From the NCBI GenBank assembly GCA_964530555.1, contig CAZHBD010000031.1:1-10018 (forward strand): a stretch of DNA of 10,018 nt, read 5' to 3'. Both the position numbers and the translations under genes were made by a program. This document shows positions 1 to 6,640 of this stretch, in pieces. Under the pieces are notes generated by a model, which searched no databases, was not told where the DNA came from, and was given only the letters and a program-made list of their open reading frames with translations. The number at the start of each line of letters is the position of its first letter. The first letter of the stretch is position 1. Origin of the DNA: CAZHBD01 sp964530555 (lineage in GTDB: Bacteria; Patescibacteriota; Saccharimonadia; Saccharimonadales; AWTP1-31).

Positions 1-908
1 ATCATCGGAAAAACGATAATGTTAGCCAGGGGTGCAGCCTGTCGTTCGTTCTTAGCCCAACCACCAACGCTCAGGCCAATACCTAGGATAAGCACCAAGC
101 TAAACACCAAGAAGATGGCAAGTTCAAAGAAGTTCCCGGCTACCTTGAGGTGGAATATCGGCGACATCGCCACGGCGAACATCAAGGCAATTGTCAGCAG
201 GCCAACTACTGCGTTACCGAGCATGACGGACAAAAAGTACTGCCACGATCGCAATGGCGTTGTGTGTAGCCGCCGCAAAATGCCCTGCTTCTTTAACTCA
301 GGGAAGATGTTAATCGGCCCAAAGATGCCCGAGCCAAGAATGGCGAAACCGAGTAATCCTGCGAACGCATAATCGAACGATGACAAGCTTTTCTCGTTCA
401 GTTGCTGTGCCTTAGCGCTAAATGGTGTTGCCGAGGTCTTAACTAGTCCTTTGTTAATGGCAGCAAAATACTGACCCTGCAGAATCGATTGAATGGCCTG
501 GCCACCTTGGGCACCGTTTTGCGTATAAATAACTTGTGCCTCCCCAGACGGAATGTTTTGCCCCTGCTGCACTTCGCCAAAATCGGCCGGCAGCACAATA
601 GCTGCATCAAGTTGGCCTCGTTTCATCTTCTCTTTGGCCTTATCCATAGTGGTTACTTTTTTGTCTACCTTGAGGACTTTTTGCTGATCCAATGTCTGAA
701 CGAACTGTGTGGCCGCCTGCGACTGTGATTCGTTGAGCAATGCTATGCGGAATGAGGTACCGCCGTTACGATTGGCAAATCCAAAAACAAACAAAAAAAT
801 CAGCGGGAACAGAAACGTAAAAAATAAGGCTGTCGTGTCGCGAAACAGCCGCTTAAAGTTGGTCACAAAAAACACCCAAACGGTAAAAAGTTGCTTCTTT
901 AGACTCAT
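1..908 (-). CDS. ABC-2 type transporter permease (C-terminus cut by window edge)
   Basis: Open frame on the minus strand from ATG at 908 running off the left edge: 302 residues with no stop. The product is the membrane half of an ABC exporter. It begins MSLKKQLFTVWVFFVTNFKR, has one helix near residues 24-46, a soluble extracytoplasmic region to about residue 175 rich in Gln, and then clustered helices (YAFAGLLGFAILGSGIFGP and later hydrophobic blocks with ELKKQGILRRLHTTPLR between them). That order of one helix, a large outside loop and a C-terminal helix bundle fits the ABC2_membrane_3 type (NatB/DrrB/YhaP-like). Its ATG overlaps the ATPase stop as ATGA, and an AAGGGG lies about 8 bases upstream, so it should be translated with the ATPase. 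Substrate unknown; drug, Na+ or lipid-linked export are all possible. The last one or two helices lie outside the window. Confidence 0.9.
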   Translation of the reverse strand, partial: MSLKKQLFTVWVFFVTNFKRLFRDTTALFFTFLFPLIFLFVFGFANRNGGTSFRIALLNESQSQAATQFVQTLDQQKVLKVDKKVTTMDKAKEKMKRGQLDAAIVLPADFGEVQQGQNIPSGEAQVIYTQNGAQGGQAIQSILQGQYFAAINKGLVKTSATPFSAKAQQLNEKSLSSFDYAFAGLLGFAILGSGIFGPINIFPELKKQGILRRLHTTPLRSWQYFLSVMLGNAVVGLLTIALMFAVAMSPIFHLKVAGNFFELAIFLVFSLVLILGIGLSVGGWAKNERQAAPLANIIVFPM

Positions 909-1675
909 GCACCCAACCCCTTTCCGGTCATTTCAATAAACACATCTTCCAGATTGGCTTGCTCGACTTTGGCCGCTTTCTTAAAGCCTTTTTTCAGCAA
1001 CTGTTTGATCAAGTTTTTTGGCGTGTCCAGCGCTATAATTTTGCCTTCGTCCATGATAGCAATTCGGTCACAGAGCATTTCTGCCTCGTCCATGTAGTGT
1101 GTCGTCAAGATGACGCTAATCCCACGATCTCGGACTTCTTCAATGAGCTTCCATAGGTTTCGCCGAGCTTGGGGGTCCAGGCCTGTGGTGGGTTCGTCAA
1201 GGAAAAATACTTTTGGATTATGCACCAGCGCAGCCACAATACTAAACCGCTGCTTTTGGCCACCCGAGAGGTTTTCGACAAAGCTGTCAGCTTTTTCTCC
1301 CAAATTAACCTCGTCCAAAAATTTCTTTGGATTCACTTTTTCCCCATATGCTGCAGCGAACATATTAATAAGCTCAGTTAGCTTCGTCTTGTCCTGAAAG
1401 CCTGGTGACTGTGGCTGCACACCAATGATACCGCGGATTTCATAAGGATGCGACGCGACATCAATACCGTCAATGGTTGCCGTACCACCGTCAATCGGTC
1501 GTAGCGTCTCGATCATTTCTAGGGTCGTCGTCTTACCAGCGCCGTTCGGCCCTAATATACCGAAGATTTCGCCCTTCTTGACGTCAAAGCTAATACCTTT
1601 AACAACTGTTTTTTCGTCATAGATCTTGGTTAATCCTTTGACAATTAATATAGGCTTGTCGGATCTTTTCGTCAT
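905..1675 (-). CDS. ABC exporter ATP-binding protein, leaderless start
   Basis: A 256-residue nucleotide-binding subunit that powers the permease encoded downstream. Walker A GPNGAGKTT at 42-50, Q-loop in VQPQ at 86-89, signature LSGGQKQR from 136, Walker B VFFLDEP at 156-162, and switch histidine H193 in TTHYMDEAE are all present, so it should be active. The C-terminal LEDVFIEMTG is typical of DrrA/CcmA-type exporter ATPases. An in-frame ATG at 1699 would add 8 residues, but that extension is made of the extended -10 (1683-1691) of the promoter, so I place the start at 1675, 7 bases after the -10. No Shine-Dalgarno is seen upstream. Stop overlaps the permease start by 4 bases. Family assignment is secure; substrate is not. 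Confidence 0.93.
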   Translation of the reverse strand: MTKRSDKPILIVKGLTKIYDEKTVVKGISFDVKKGEIFGILGPNGAGKTTTLEMIETLRPIDGGTATIDGIDVASHPYEIRGIIGVQPQSPGFQDKTKLTELINMFAAAYGEKVNPKKFLDEVNLGEKADSFVENLSGGQKQRFSIVAALVHNPKVFFLDEPTTGLDPQARRNLWKLIEEVRDRGISVILTTHYMDEAEMLCDRIAIMDEGKIIALDTPKNLIKQLLKKGFKKAAKVEQANLEDVFIEMTGKGLGA

Positions 1676-1682
1676 ACGACGC

Positions 1683-1711
1683 AGTATATCAGAGTCCACT
1701 TAACGAGTTAA
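1683..1711 (-). promoter_or_regulatory. Promoter of the ABC exporter operon
   Basis: On the minus strand, -35 TTAACT (1706-1711), 17-base spacer, then extended -10 TGATATACT (1683-1691, hexamer 1683-1688). The hexamer ends 7 bases before the ATG at 1675, so initiation should fall at or beside the start codon. The -35 lies inside an inverted repeat (see next entry). Predicted by eye; start site not measured. Confidence 0.6.
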
Positions 1712-1748
1712 GTAAATCGTGGATCAGCGTAGATACAAAGAGTTAAGT
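1698..1748. repeat. Operator-like GTTAAGT half-sites over the ABC promoter
   Basis: A perfect inverted repeat ACTTAAC-GA-GTTAAGT occupies 1698-1713. The 10-base string GAGTTAAGTA at 1705-1714 recurs exactly at 1740-1749, so there are three copies of the GTTAAGT heptamer (one inverted) with the two same-orientation copies 35 bases apart. The palindrome covers the -35 of the ABC operon. This is the layout expected of a repressor or activator site; no regulator gene is visible in the window. Confidence 0.5.
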
Positions 1749-1771
1749 AGTGAAATCTTAGGAGGATAGGG

Positions 1772-1802
1772 TCGAGTCTTACGACTCTTACTTTTTACTC
1801 GA
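1772..1802. other. Overlapping hairpins after the lipoprotein stop
   Basis: Directly after the lipoprotein stop (TAA at 1805-1803, minus), two mutually exclusive stems can form. One is GAGTC-TTAC-GACTC (1774-1787). The other pairs TCGAGT (1772-1777) with ACTCGA (1797-1802). On the minus strand no U-run follows, so this is not a classical terminator for the lipoprotein mRNA; on the plus strand the short stem is followed by TTACTTTTTAC, but no plus-strand gene leads into it. It may be a transcript 3' end structure. Weak. Confidence 0.3.
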
Positions 1803-2450
1803 TTACTTGCCGTAGTAAGCTATATCGCCCACACGCCCCGACTCAATAGCACCAATCTGCTGATTGTACGCATCATTTTGTGCTGCCGGTGGCAAGTTAG
1901 GATCAATATCAACTAGGTCTTCGATATTGCCAGGCCTGTTACCAACAACAACCCGGTAGTACTTTTCTGGTTGGTCAGCCATCTCCGCCGAGCTGTTGTA
2001 TTCGTTATAAACAAGGGAAATGTCAGCCCGCTGCTCTACAGGATGAAAACGATCATCGCCCGTTGAAGCGGGTTGAAGCTCAGTCCCCTCTGGAGCAATT
2101 TTGACAGCCACATCACCCTCACGGTCAATCAGCATAAAGGCATACCGGTTTTTGCCGAGCTTTAGTGGGTTGACGGCAGCAACAGCATGTTCTGGCATAT
2201 TTGCTGTGTGGGGGATTTCAAAACCACGCTCAATGGTGGCATCTGGATAGACCTTACCGTCACTAAGTGTTTGACCGATAAGCGCTGCTTGCTCCTCAAC
2301 GCTTGGCATTTTTTCTAGCTTGGCAAGCGTCGAGTTGTCAACACACCCAGATAGAGCAGCTAAACCTACAGCAAGTGAAGCTCCAGTTGTTCGAATTAGA
2401 CCTACTTTTTTGCTATTTCGGCCCTTGATAGGGTCAGCATCGATTTTCAT
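1803..2450 (-). CDS. Putative lipoprotein of unknown function
   Basis: A 215-residue protein with a signal peptide: a long basic n-region (K14, K15, R20), hydrophobic stretch at about 21-35, and lipobox LSGC with cysteine C36. After lipidation the mature protein would be about 180 residues, anchored outside the membrane. The mature part is acidic and soluble with no further helix; I recognise no domain. The start at 2450 is supported by a strong promoter placed 6 bases upstream. The residue after the cysteine is Val, so nothing marks inner-membrane retention. The gene stands alone, 127 bases from the ABC ATPase start, with its own promoter. Lipoprotein call is good; role unknown. Confidence 0.8.
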   Translation of the reverse strand: MKIDADPIKGRNSKKVGLIRTTGASLAVGLAALSGCVDNSTLAKLEKMPSVEEQAALIGQTLSDGKVYPDATIERGFEIPHTANMPEHAVAAVNPLKLGKNRYAFMLIDREGDVAVKIAPEGTELQPASTGDDRFHPVEQRADISLVYNEYNSSAEMADQPEKYYRVVVGNRPGNIEDLVDIDPNLPPAAQNDAYNQQIGAIESGRVGDIAYYGK

Positions 2451-2456
2451 GACGCT

Positions 2457-2485
2457 ATTTTATAACTTTTTTATAATTTAGTCAA
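2457..2485 (-). promoter_or_regulatory. Strong sigma70-type promoter of the lipoprotein, leaderless
   Basis: Minus strand: -35 TTGACT (2480-2485), exactly 17 bases (A/T only apart from one G), -10 TAAAAT (2457-2462), then 6 bases (AGCGTC) and the ATG at 2450. This is the closest match to a consensus promoter in the window and leaves no room for a ribosome-binding site. Confidence 0.72.
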
Positions 2486-2497
2486 TATTACATAGAA

Positions 2498-2525
2498 CGA
2501 CCCAAGGGTGGACCTCGGGCCGTCG
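2498..2525 (-). terminator. Imperfect hairpin after the 65-residue gene
   Basis: About 20 bases past the stop of the small gene (minus strand), CGAC..CC..AGG can pair with CCT..GG..GTCG around a short loop, with a GG bulge and an internal mismatch. It is followed by TTCTATG, a poor U-run. It could be a weak intrinsic terminator that separates this gene from the lipoprotein promoter. By eye only. Confidence 0.35.
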
Positions 2526-2544
2526 CTTCAACTCAACGAGAGAG

Positions 2545-2742
2545 TTATTTGTTGCGCTTAACGGTCAAGAAACCGTTGCGTGGGTTTTCGTTAACTTCGA
2601 AACCTGCAGGAAGATCTGTTCCTTCTGGGCGCTCGTCTTTGCTAAAGTAATAGATTTTTTGTTCCTTACCACCGCGAAGCGTAACGTTCTTTGAGTTTAG
2701 GTAATATGTTACACCCTTTGAGTTTGTGTGCTTGTAAGCCAT
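2545..2742 (-). CDS. Conserved-looking 65-residue basic protein
   Basis: MAYKHTNSKGVTYYLNSK... ends NGFLTVKRNK. It is small, basic and rich in Tyr, Lys, Asn and Gly, with no helix-forming hydrophobic stretch; the pattern of short alternating residues suggests a compact beta fold. I recall similar MAYKHTNSKG/YYFS-type short proteins from candidate-phylum genomes, but I know of no assigned function. The longer frame from 2814 is rejected because its first bases are the -35 of the promoter. The ATG at 2742 has GGAG 11 bases upstream and a leader of about 36 bases, the only conventional 5' end among the first genes here, which hints at strong or regulated translation. No catalytic motif seen. Confidence 0.8.
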   Translation of the reverse strand: MAYKHTNSKGVTYYLNSKNVTLRGGKEQKIYYFSKDERPEGTDLPAGFEVNENPRNGFLTVKRNK

Positions 2743-2784
2743 CGACTTATCTTCTCCCTCTCTTGGAATTAAGTTTGCACAACT

Positions 2785-2814
2785 ACCATACCCCTGGGGC
2801 TTTCGGCTTGTCAA
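2785..2814 (-). promoter_or_regulatory. Promoter of the 65-residue protein
   Basis: Minus strand: perfect -35 TTGACA (2809-2814), 18-base GC-rich spacer, -10 TATGGT (2785-2790). A start near 2778 gives a leader of about 36 bases with GGAG at 11 bases before the ATG. It contrasts with the leaderless layout of the neighbours. Confidence 0.6.
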
Positions 2815-2848
2815 CTAAAAATTGTGAGTTTTACACCTATCACCCCTG

Positions 2849-3463
2849 TTATGCCAGATCGCGGAGTTCCGCTCGAACCCAACTGTCAAGGCCGAAACGT
2901 ATAACAAACAGCGCCAGGAATAAGCTGGCGGCCACAAGGCTCCAGCCCGCCAAGTCGGGAGACCACTTGGGAGATATGAAATCAAATTTGTAGAGACTAT
3001 CAGGGATATCTTGCTGCTGAATGCCATGGCTAGCTATATACTCTTTGATACATGGGATTCGTCCGCTACCAGACAGCCCTTTCGGGAACTTTTTTTCACA
3101 TTCAGCTTGAGCATCGGTATAAATCTTGTCGTTTTGCCTGCCTACCCGCTCACTTTCGGCAGCGACTAATCGTTCGTAACGGTACTTGAGCTGTATTGGC
3201 GGTTTGATTGCGCCTGGACCTGATGACAGATCGGTATTCATATGGGCATATATGTAGGCCCGTAGTTTCTTGAGCGCCCCCTCAACGTCACCATCCGCTT
3301 TATCTGCCGCCAAGACCTCATCACGCAAACGGAGGGCTGTTACGTTATTGTTGCGCAGTGCAAACACACTGATCACGACGAAAACGACCGCCAAGACCAA
3401 GAATATCCATGGGTTGATAGGCCTGAGACGCTTTTTAAGATGGCGGAAAAATGTTCTATCCAT
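2849..3463 (-). CDS. Two-helix membrane protein of unknown function
   Basis: A 204-residue protein with a basic N-terminus (KKRLR at 10-14), helix 1 at about 17-36 and helix 2 at about 171-191. Between them lies a soluble region of about 130 residues, predicted outside by the positive-inside rule. That region holds AYIYAHMNTDLSSGPG (69-84), PPIQLKYRYERL (88-99) and two cysteines, C122 and C138, which could form a disulfide. The stretch after helix 1 (about 45-70) looks helical and charged. I do not recognise a named family, though the HMNT and PPIQLKYRYER stretches look like conserved motifs. ATG at 3463 has no clear Shine-Dalgarno. Its 3' end lies 35 bases before the next promoter. Could be a sensor, pilus or division accessory protein; no evidence decides. 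Confidence 0.78.
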   Translation of the reverse strand: MDRTFFRHLKKRLRPINPWIFLVLAVVFVVISVFALRNNNVTALRLRDEVLAADKADGDVEGALKKLRAYIYAHMNTDLSSGPGAIKPPIQLKYRYERLVAAESERVGRQNDKIYTDAQAECEKKFPKGLSGSGRIPCIKEYIASHGIQQQDIPDSLYKFDFISPKWSPDLAGWSLVAASLFLALFVIRFGLDSWVRAELRDLA

Positions 3464-3503
3464 GAGCCAAGTACGTTACATTTAGTGGTCAACTACTGCT
3501 CTC

Positions 3504-3512
3504 AGTCTAGCA
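3504..3512 (-). promoter_or_regulatory. Possible extended -10 for the two-helix membrane protein
   Basis: Minus strand TGCTAGACT, a near mirror of the Mur ligase -10. It would give a leader of roughly 35 bases without a Shine-Dalgarno, so the true promoter may lie elsewhere; a TTGACC nearer the gene lacks a matching -10. Confidence 0.35.
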
Positions 3513-3515
3513 TAA

Positions 3516-3528
3516 GCAACATCGTTGC
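3516..3528. repeat. Palindrome GCAAC-ATC-GTTGC between divergent promoters
   Basis: A perfect 5+3+5 inverted repeat between the two divergent -10 elements (3504-3509 and 3533-3538), which are themselves an 8-of-9 inverted repeat. It is placed so that one bound protein could affect both directions. Confidence 0.4.
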
Positions 3529-3529
3529 G

Positions 3530-3538
3530 TGGTAGACT
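3530..3538 (+). promoter_or_regulatory. Extended -10 promoter of the Mur ligase, leaderless
   Basis: TGGTAGACT, with hexamer TAGACT at 3533-3538, then AAACAC and ATG at 3545: a 6-base gap. No good -35 at 17 bases (GCATAA), as is allowed for extended -10 promoters. No Shine-Dalgarno. Confidence 0.6.
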
Positions 3539-3544
3539 AAACAC

Positions 3545-4840
3545 ATGCATATCTTCTTCTCTGGCATTGGTGGCGCTGGCATTGGCCCCTTAGCGCTTAT
3601 AGCCAAACAGGCCGGCTACGAAGTGTCTGGTTCCGACAAGCAAGATTCTTCCTACATCGCCTACTTGAAACAGCATGGCATAACCAACATTACGATTGGG
3701 CAGACCAAGGAGCATATCGCCCAGGTGCATGCGCAGCATCGTATTGACTGGTATGTCTACTCGTCCGCAGTCGAGAAAGAAAACCCCGATGCACCAGAAT
3801 TCCAGTTTGTTGATGAACAGCGAATCAAACGCACCAAGCGCGATGATTTCACCAACCAAATCCTCCATGACAAACAGCTCAAGCTAATCGCTATTGCCGG
3901 AACTCACGGTAAAACAACGACCACCGCTATGGTCGTCTGGCTGTTCAAACAGCTAGAATTACCGATTAGCTACTCGGTCGGTGCCAAGCTCAGCTTTGGT
4001 GACATGGGTCAGTACCAAGCTGGCAGTCAGTACTTTGTCTATGAGTGCGACGAGTTCGACCGCAACTTTTTATCATTTCGACCGTATCTCAGCCTCATCA
4101 CTGGCGTCAGCTGGGACCACCACGAAATTTACCGAACGCGTGAAGACTACCAAGCGGCGTTTAACGAATTCATTAGCCAGTCCGAGTGGACCTTCATGTG
4201 GGAAGAGGATTACGACTATCTAAGCATTACGGGCACCAATCATCTGACGGTACTGGAGTCAGACCATCCCGACATTGATAAGCTCGAACTACCCGGGCAC
4301 TATAACCGTCTTGATGCCTGGTTAGCCATTCAGGCCGTTCATGAAGCTACCAAAACGCCGTTATACAAACTCCGCGACTTCATGAACCGCTTCCCAGGCC
4401 TGCAACGTCGGATGGAAGCCATATCACCTAATCTATACAGCGATTATGCCCACACGCCCGAAAAAATCCGCGCTGCCATGGGTGAAGCGCTGGAAATGGC
4501 TGCCAAGCAACAGCAAAAAGTCGTAATAGTCTACGAACCCCTGACCAATCGACGCCAGCATTATATGATGAACGACTATGGTGACTGTTTTGCTGGGGCA
4601 AGCCACGTGTACTGGATACCCAGCTACCTTGCCCGCGAGGACCCTAACCAGCGCGTCATCCCGCCAGCCGAACTGATTACACATTTGCCCGACCCAAGCA
4701 TCGCGACACCTATGGAGCGAGACGAGCAGTTAAAAGCAACAATTAAAGGGCATCTGCTGGCCGGTGACATGGTGGTCGGCATGGCGGGTGGTGGCGGGGG
4801 GAGTTTAGATGAGTGGCTACGTAGCGAGTTCCGTAACTAA
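3545..4840 (+). CDS. murC: UDP-N-acetylmuramate ligase, MurC/Mpl type
   Basis: A 431-residue cytoplasmic Mur ligase, an ATP-dependent enzyme that joins an amino acid or peptide to UDP-MurNAc in peptidoglycan synthesis. N-terminal Rossmann domain GIGGAGIGPLALIA (7-20) and VSGSD (27-31); P-loop GTHGKTTT (119-126); ECDEFDRNF (167-175); DHHE (191-194); GHYNRLDAW (251-259); RRMEAI then DYAHTPEKI (300-308); Gly-rich end with SLDEW. All three domains are complete; it is shorter than E. coli MurC (491). Some motifs depart from MurC: DYAHTP instead of DYAHHP, and EPLTNRR where MurC has a PHRY(T/S)R-type motif, which recalls the EPxSN of Mpl. So either the L-alanine-adding MurC of this organism, or an Mpl-like peptide-recycling ligase. 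Start fixed by the promoter 6 bases upstream. The kinase promoter follows directly after its stop. Confidence 0.82.
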   Translation: MHIFFSGIGGAGIGPLALIAKQAGYEVSGSDKQDSSYIAYLKQHGITNITIGQTKEHIAQVHAQHRIDWYVYSSAVEKENPDAPEFQFVDEQRIKRTKRDDFTNQILHDKQLKLIAIAGTHGKTTTTAMVVWLFKQLELPISYSVGAKLSFGDMGQYQAGSQYFVYECDEFDRNFLSFRPYLSLITGVSWDHHEIYRTREDYQAAFNEFISQSEWTFMWEEDYDYLSITGTNHLTVLESDHPDIDKLELPGHYNRLDAWLAIQAVHEATKTPLYKLRDFMNRFPGLQRRMEAISPNLYSDYAHTPEKIRAAMGEALEMAAKQQQKVVIVYEPLTNRRQHYMMNDYGDCFAGASHVYWIPSYLAREDPNQRVIPPAELITHLPDPSIATPMERDEQLKATIKGHLLAGDMVVGMAGGGGGSLDEWLRSEFRN

Positions 4841-4851
4841 AACACCTCTTA

Positions 4852-4860
4852 TGCTATAGT
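4852..4860 (+). promoter_or_regulatory. Extended -10 promoter of the histidine kinase, leaderless
   Basis: TGCTATAGT with hexamer at 4855-4860, 12 bases after the Mur ligase stop, then TAAACC and GTG at 4867: a 6-base gap. This supports the GTG start and a transcript separate from the Mur ligase. No good -35 and no Shine-Dalgarno. Confidence 0.6.
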
Positions 4861-4866
4861 TAAACC

Positions 4867-6237
4867 GTGAAACTGTTTAAAAGACAAACCTCGTCAAATC
4901 AAACAAAACGAACCGACAATATCCTTTTGATTTTGATTGTGGTAGCTGGTATATGCGGCTCAATTTTCGCTGGTTTCTCGGTATATTCACGCAATAAAGA
5001 ATTCCTGCTTGGCCGAGCGGAAACGCTGGCCGCCGCACTGCCTACCAACGAAGTTAAGCAACTCAGCGGCACAGAGGCTGACCTCGATACAAGCAACTAC
5101 CAGGACCTCAAACACAAGCTTGGTAGCGTCGCCCGCGCCAACAAAGATGTCCGGTTTGCCTATCTTACCGGCATAAATGCTGGCCAAGTATATTTTTTGG
5201 TCGACTCCGAGGATTCATCGAGCAAAGATTACTCCCCGCCCGGCGAAACGTACCCTGAGGCCACCGAAGCTTTTAAAAACTCGTTTCGTACAGATGGCGC
5301 ATTTGTCGAAGGACCAACAAAAGACCGGTGGGGTAATTGGTTTTCAGCTATTGCCCCGGTTATTGACCCCAAAACTGGTGAGGTTCTAGCAGTAGCTGGT
5401 ATAGATAGTGCTGCTTCCAGTAACTTTGTCCAGATCGCACTGTACAGCCTCTTCCCTCTCGTCTTGGCAGCCATCCCGTTTATCGTCCTATTGCGGGAGC
5501 GCAAAGTTAAAAAAGCCGAAGAAGAAGTAGCCATGCTAAAGACACGCTTTGTATCAGTGGCATCACACGAGCTGCGGTCACCTCTGAACGGACTGCTATG
5601 GGCTATCCAGAGTATGCTCAAGAAGCCGTCTGGCAAGGAACAAGAAGAATTGCTGACTGATATGTACGTCAGCGCTGAGATGTCATTGGCGACGGTCAAC
5701 GAAATTCTCGACCTATCAATATTCGATCGTGGTAAGGGCAAGAATATGCACCGTGATCCCGTGGATTTAGTGGCGCTTATGAGCGAAGTACAAAAAGCCC
5801 TTAAGCTAGCGGCCAAAGAAAAGAACGTGGTTATTAAACTGTCAAAATCTTGGCCGGCTGTCGCACGAGTTGTTGGCGATGCAGGAGCCCTTAAACGCGC
5901 ATTCATGAACATTGTCAGCAATGCCATCAAATACAGCCCTGACACGGCACAGATTACGATAGAGTATTTGCATGAAAAGGGCCAACACGTGATTAGCGTC
6001 AAAGATTCTGGGATTGGCATACCGAAGGATGAGATTGGCCGCGTTATGGAAGGCTATTACCGCGCCCGCAACACGACCAAAATCGAATCGCATGGCACTG
6101 GGCTGGGTCTGTGGGTCACGAAGCTCATTATTCAAGAACACAAAGGAAAGATTTGGATTGAAAGTGCCGAGAATGTTGGCACCACAGTACACGTTGCACT
6201 GCCCGAACTATCAGTCGACGTAAAACAAATTTCTTAA
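4867..6237 (+). CDS. Membrane sensor histidine kinase with Cache-like sensor
   Basis: A 456-residue kinase, GTG start. Helix 1 at about 19-39 and helix 2 at about 188-208 enclose an outside domain of about 150 residues whose VYFLVDSED, RWGNWFSAIAPVID and LAVAGID blocks look like a single Cache/PDC ligand-binding fold. A short coiled coil (KVKKAEEEVAMLKTRF) leads straight into the dimerisation domain, SHELRSPLNG, with phospho-acceptor H234; no HAMP domain fits between. The ATPase domain has an N box NIVSNAIKYSP (N348, N352), G1 DSGIGIP (380-386) and G2 GTGLGL (410-415), so it should be active. Ligand unknown. It ends 4 bases from the convergent response regulator, its probable partner. Own promoter. 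Family certain, pairing inferred. Confidence 0.93.
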   Translation: MKLFKRQTSSNQTKRTDNILLILIVVAGICGSIFAGFSVYSRNKEFLLGRAETLAAALPTNEVKQLSGTEADLDTSNYQDLKHKLGSVARANKDVRFAYLTGINAGQVYFLVDSEDSSSKDYSPPGETYPEATEAFKNSFRTDGAFVEGPTKDRWGNWFSAIAPVIDPKTGEVLAVAGIDSAASSNFVQIALYSLFPLVLAAIPFIVLLRERKVKKAEEEVAMLKTRFVSVASHELRSPLNGLLWAIQSMLKKPSGKEQEELLTDMYVSAEMSLATVNEILDLSIFDRGKGKNMHRDPVDLVALMSEVQKALKLAAKEKNVVIKLSKSWPAVARVVGDAGALKRAFMNIVSNAIKYSPDTAQITIEYLHEKGQHVISVKDSGIGIPKDEIGRVMEGYYRARNTTKIESHGTGLGLWVTKLIIQEHKGKIWIESAENVGTTVHVALPELSVDVKQIS

Positions 6238-6241
6238 TCGC

Positions 6242-6634
6242 TTATACAAGGTCGAGCGCTTGCTTGATCTGCTGAGCAAAACCATCGACATCAAGGCTGG
6301 TTTTTGACAAGTACACACTTACCCCGCCTTTGAGCGCCGAATACAGTGTGGTAGTCGTGTTGTCGTTTGTCATGATAATAACCGGGATATCTTTGCCCCA
6401 ATCCGTATTGCGTATTTTCTCAACGAGCTCTAAACCGTCCATGTTGGGCATATGGATATCTGTTACCAATAAGTCGGGTGGGTTTTGCTCGGCCTTTTCA
6501 AACGCCTCCACGCCGTCGGCTGCAGTCGTTGTTCTAATTGTTGTCACATCGGCCAATGCTTGCGCCAGACTAGTGCTGGCTAATTTGTCATCCTCGGCAA
6601 TCAAGACGTTCTTTATGAGATCTTCAACAGTCAT
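6242..6634 (-). CDS. Receiver-only response regulator
   Basis: A 130-residue single-domain (CheY-like) regulator. Acidic pocket EDD at 14-16, phospho-acceptor D59 in LLVTDIHMPNMDG, T89 in IIMTND, and K111 in YLSKTS are all in place. Nothing follows the receiver fold, so it has no DNA-binding output of its own; it would act by protein contact or as a phosphate relay. A TTG at 6661 would extend the frame by 9 residues, but the ATG at 6634 lies 6 bases after a good -10, so I use it. Convergent with the kinase, which is the natural phospho-donor. Function of the pair unknown. Confidence 0.9.
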   Translation of the reverse strand: MTVEDLIKNVLIAEDDKLASTSLAQALADVTTIRTTTAADGVEAFEKAEQNPPDLLVTDIHMPNMDGLELVEKIRNTDWGKDIPVIIMTNDNTTTTLYSALKGGVSVYLSKTSLDVDGFAQQIKQALDLV

Positions 6635-6640
6635 ATCTAA

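Noticed and set aside
19..939. Three plus-strand open frames at the left edge
   Set aside because: They are shadows of the ABC permease on the minus strand, which reads without interruption from 908 to the edge.
1676..1699. Eight-residue N-terminal extension of the ABC ATPase from ATG at 1699
   Set aside because: The extension is made of the extended -10 and flanking promoter bases, and family members begin near the beta strand that follows residue 8 of the short form.
1760..1770. AGGAGGAT on the plus strand resembling a Shine-Dalgarno
   Set aside because: No start codon or open frame follows at a usable distance.
1774..1796. Plus-strand intrinsic terminator (GAGTC stem plus T-rich tail)
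   Set aside because: No plus-strand gene leads into it, and the stem is only 5 bp.
5229..6020. 263-codon open frame antisense to the kinase
   Set aside because: Ser/Thr/Arg-rich shadow of a well-supported kinase frame, with no domain pattern, no promoter and no Shine-Dalgarno.
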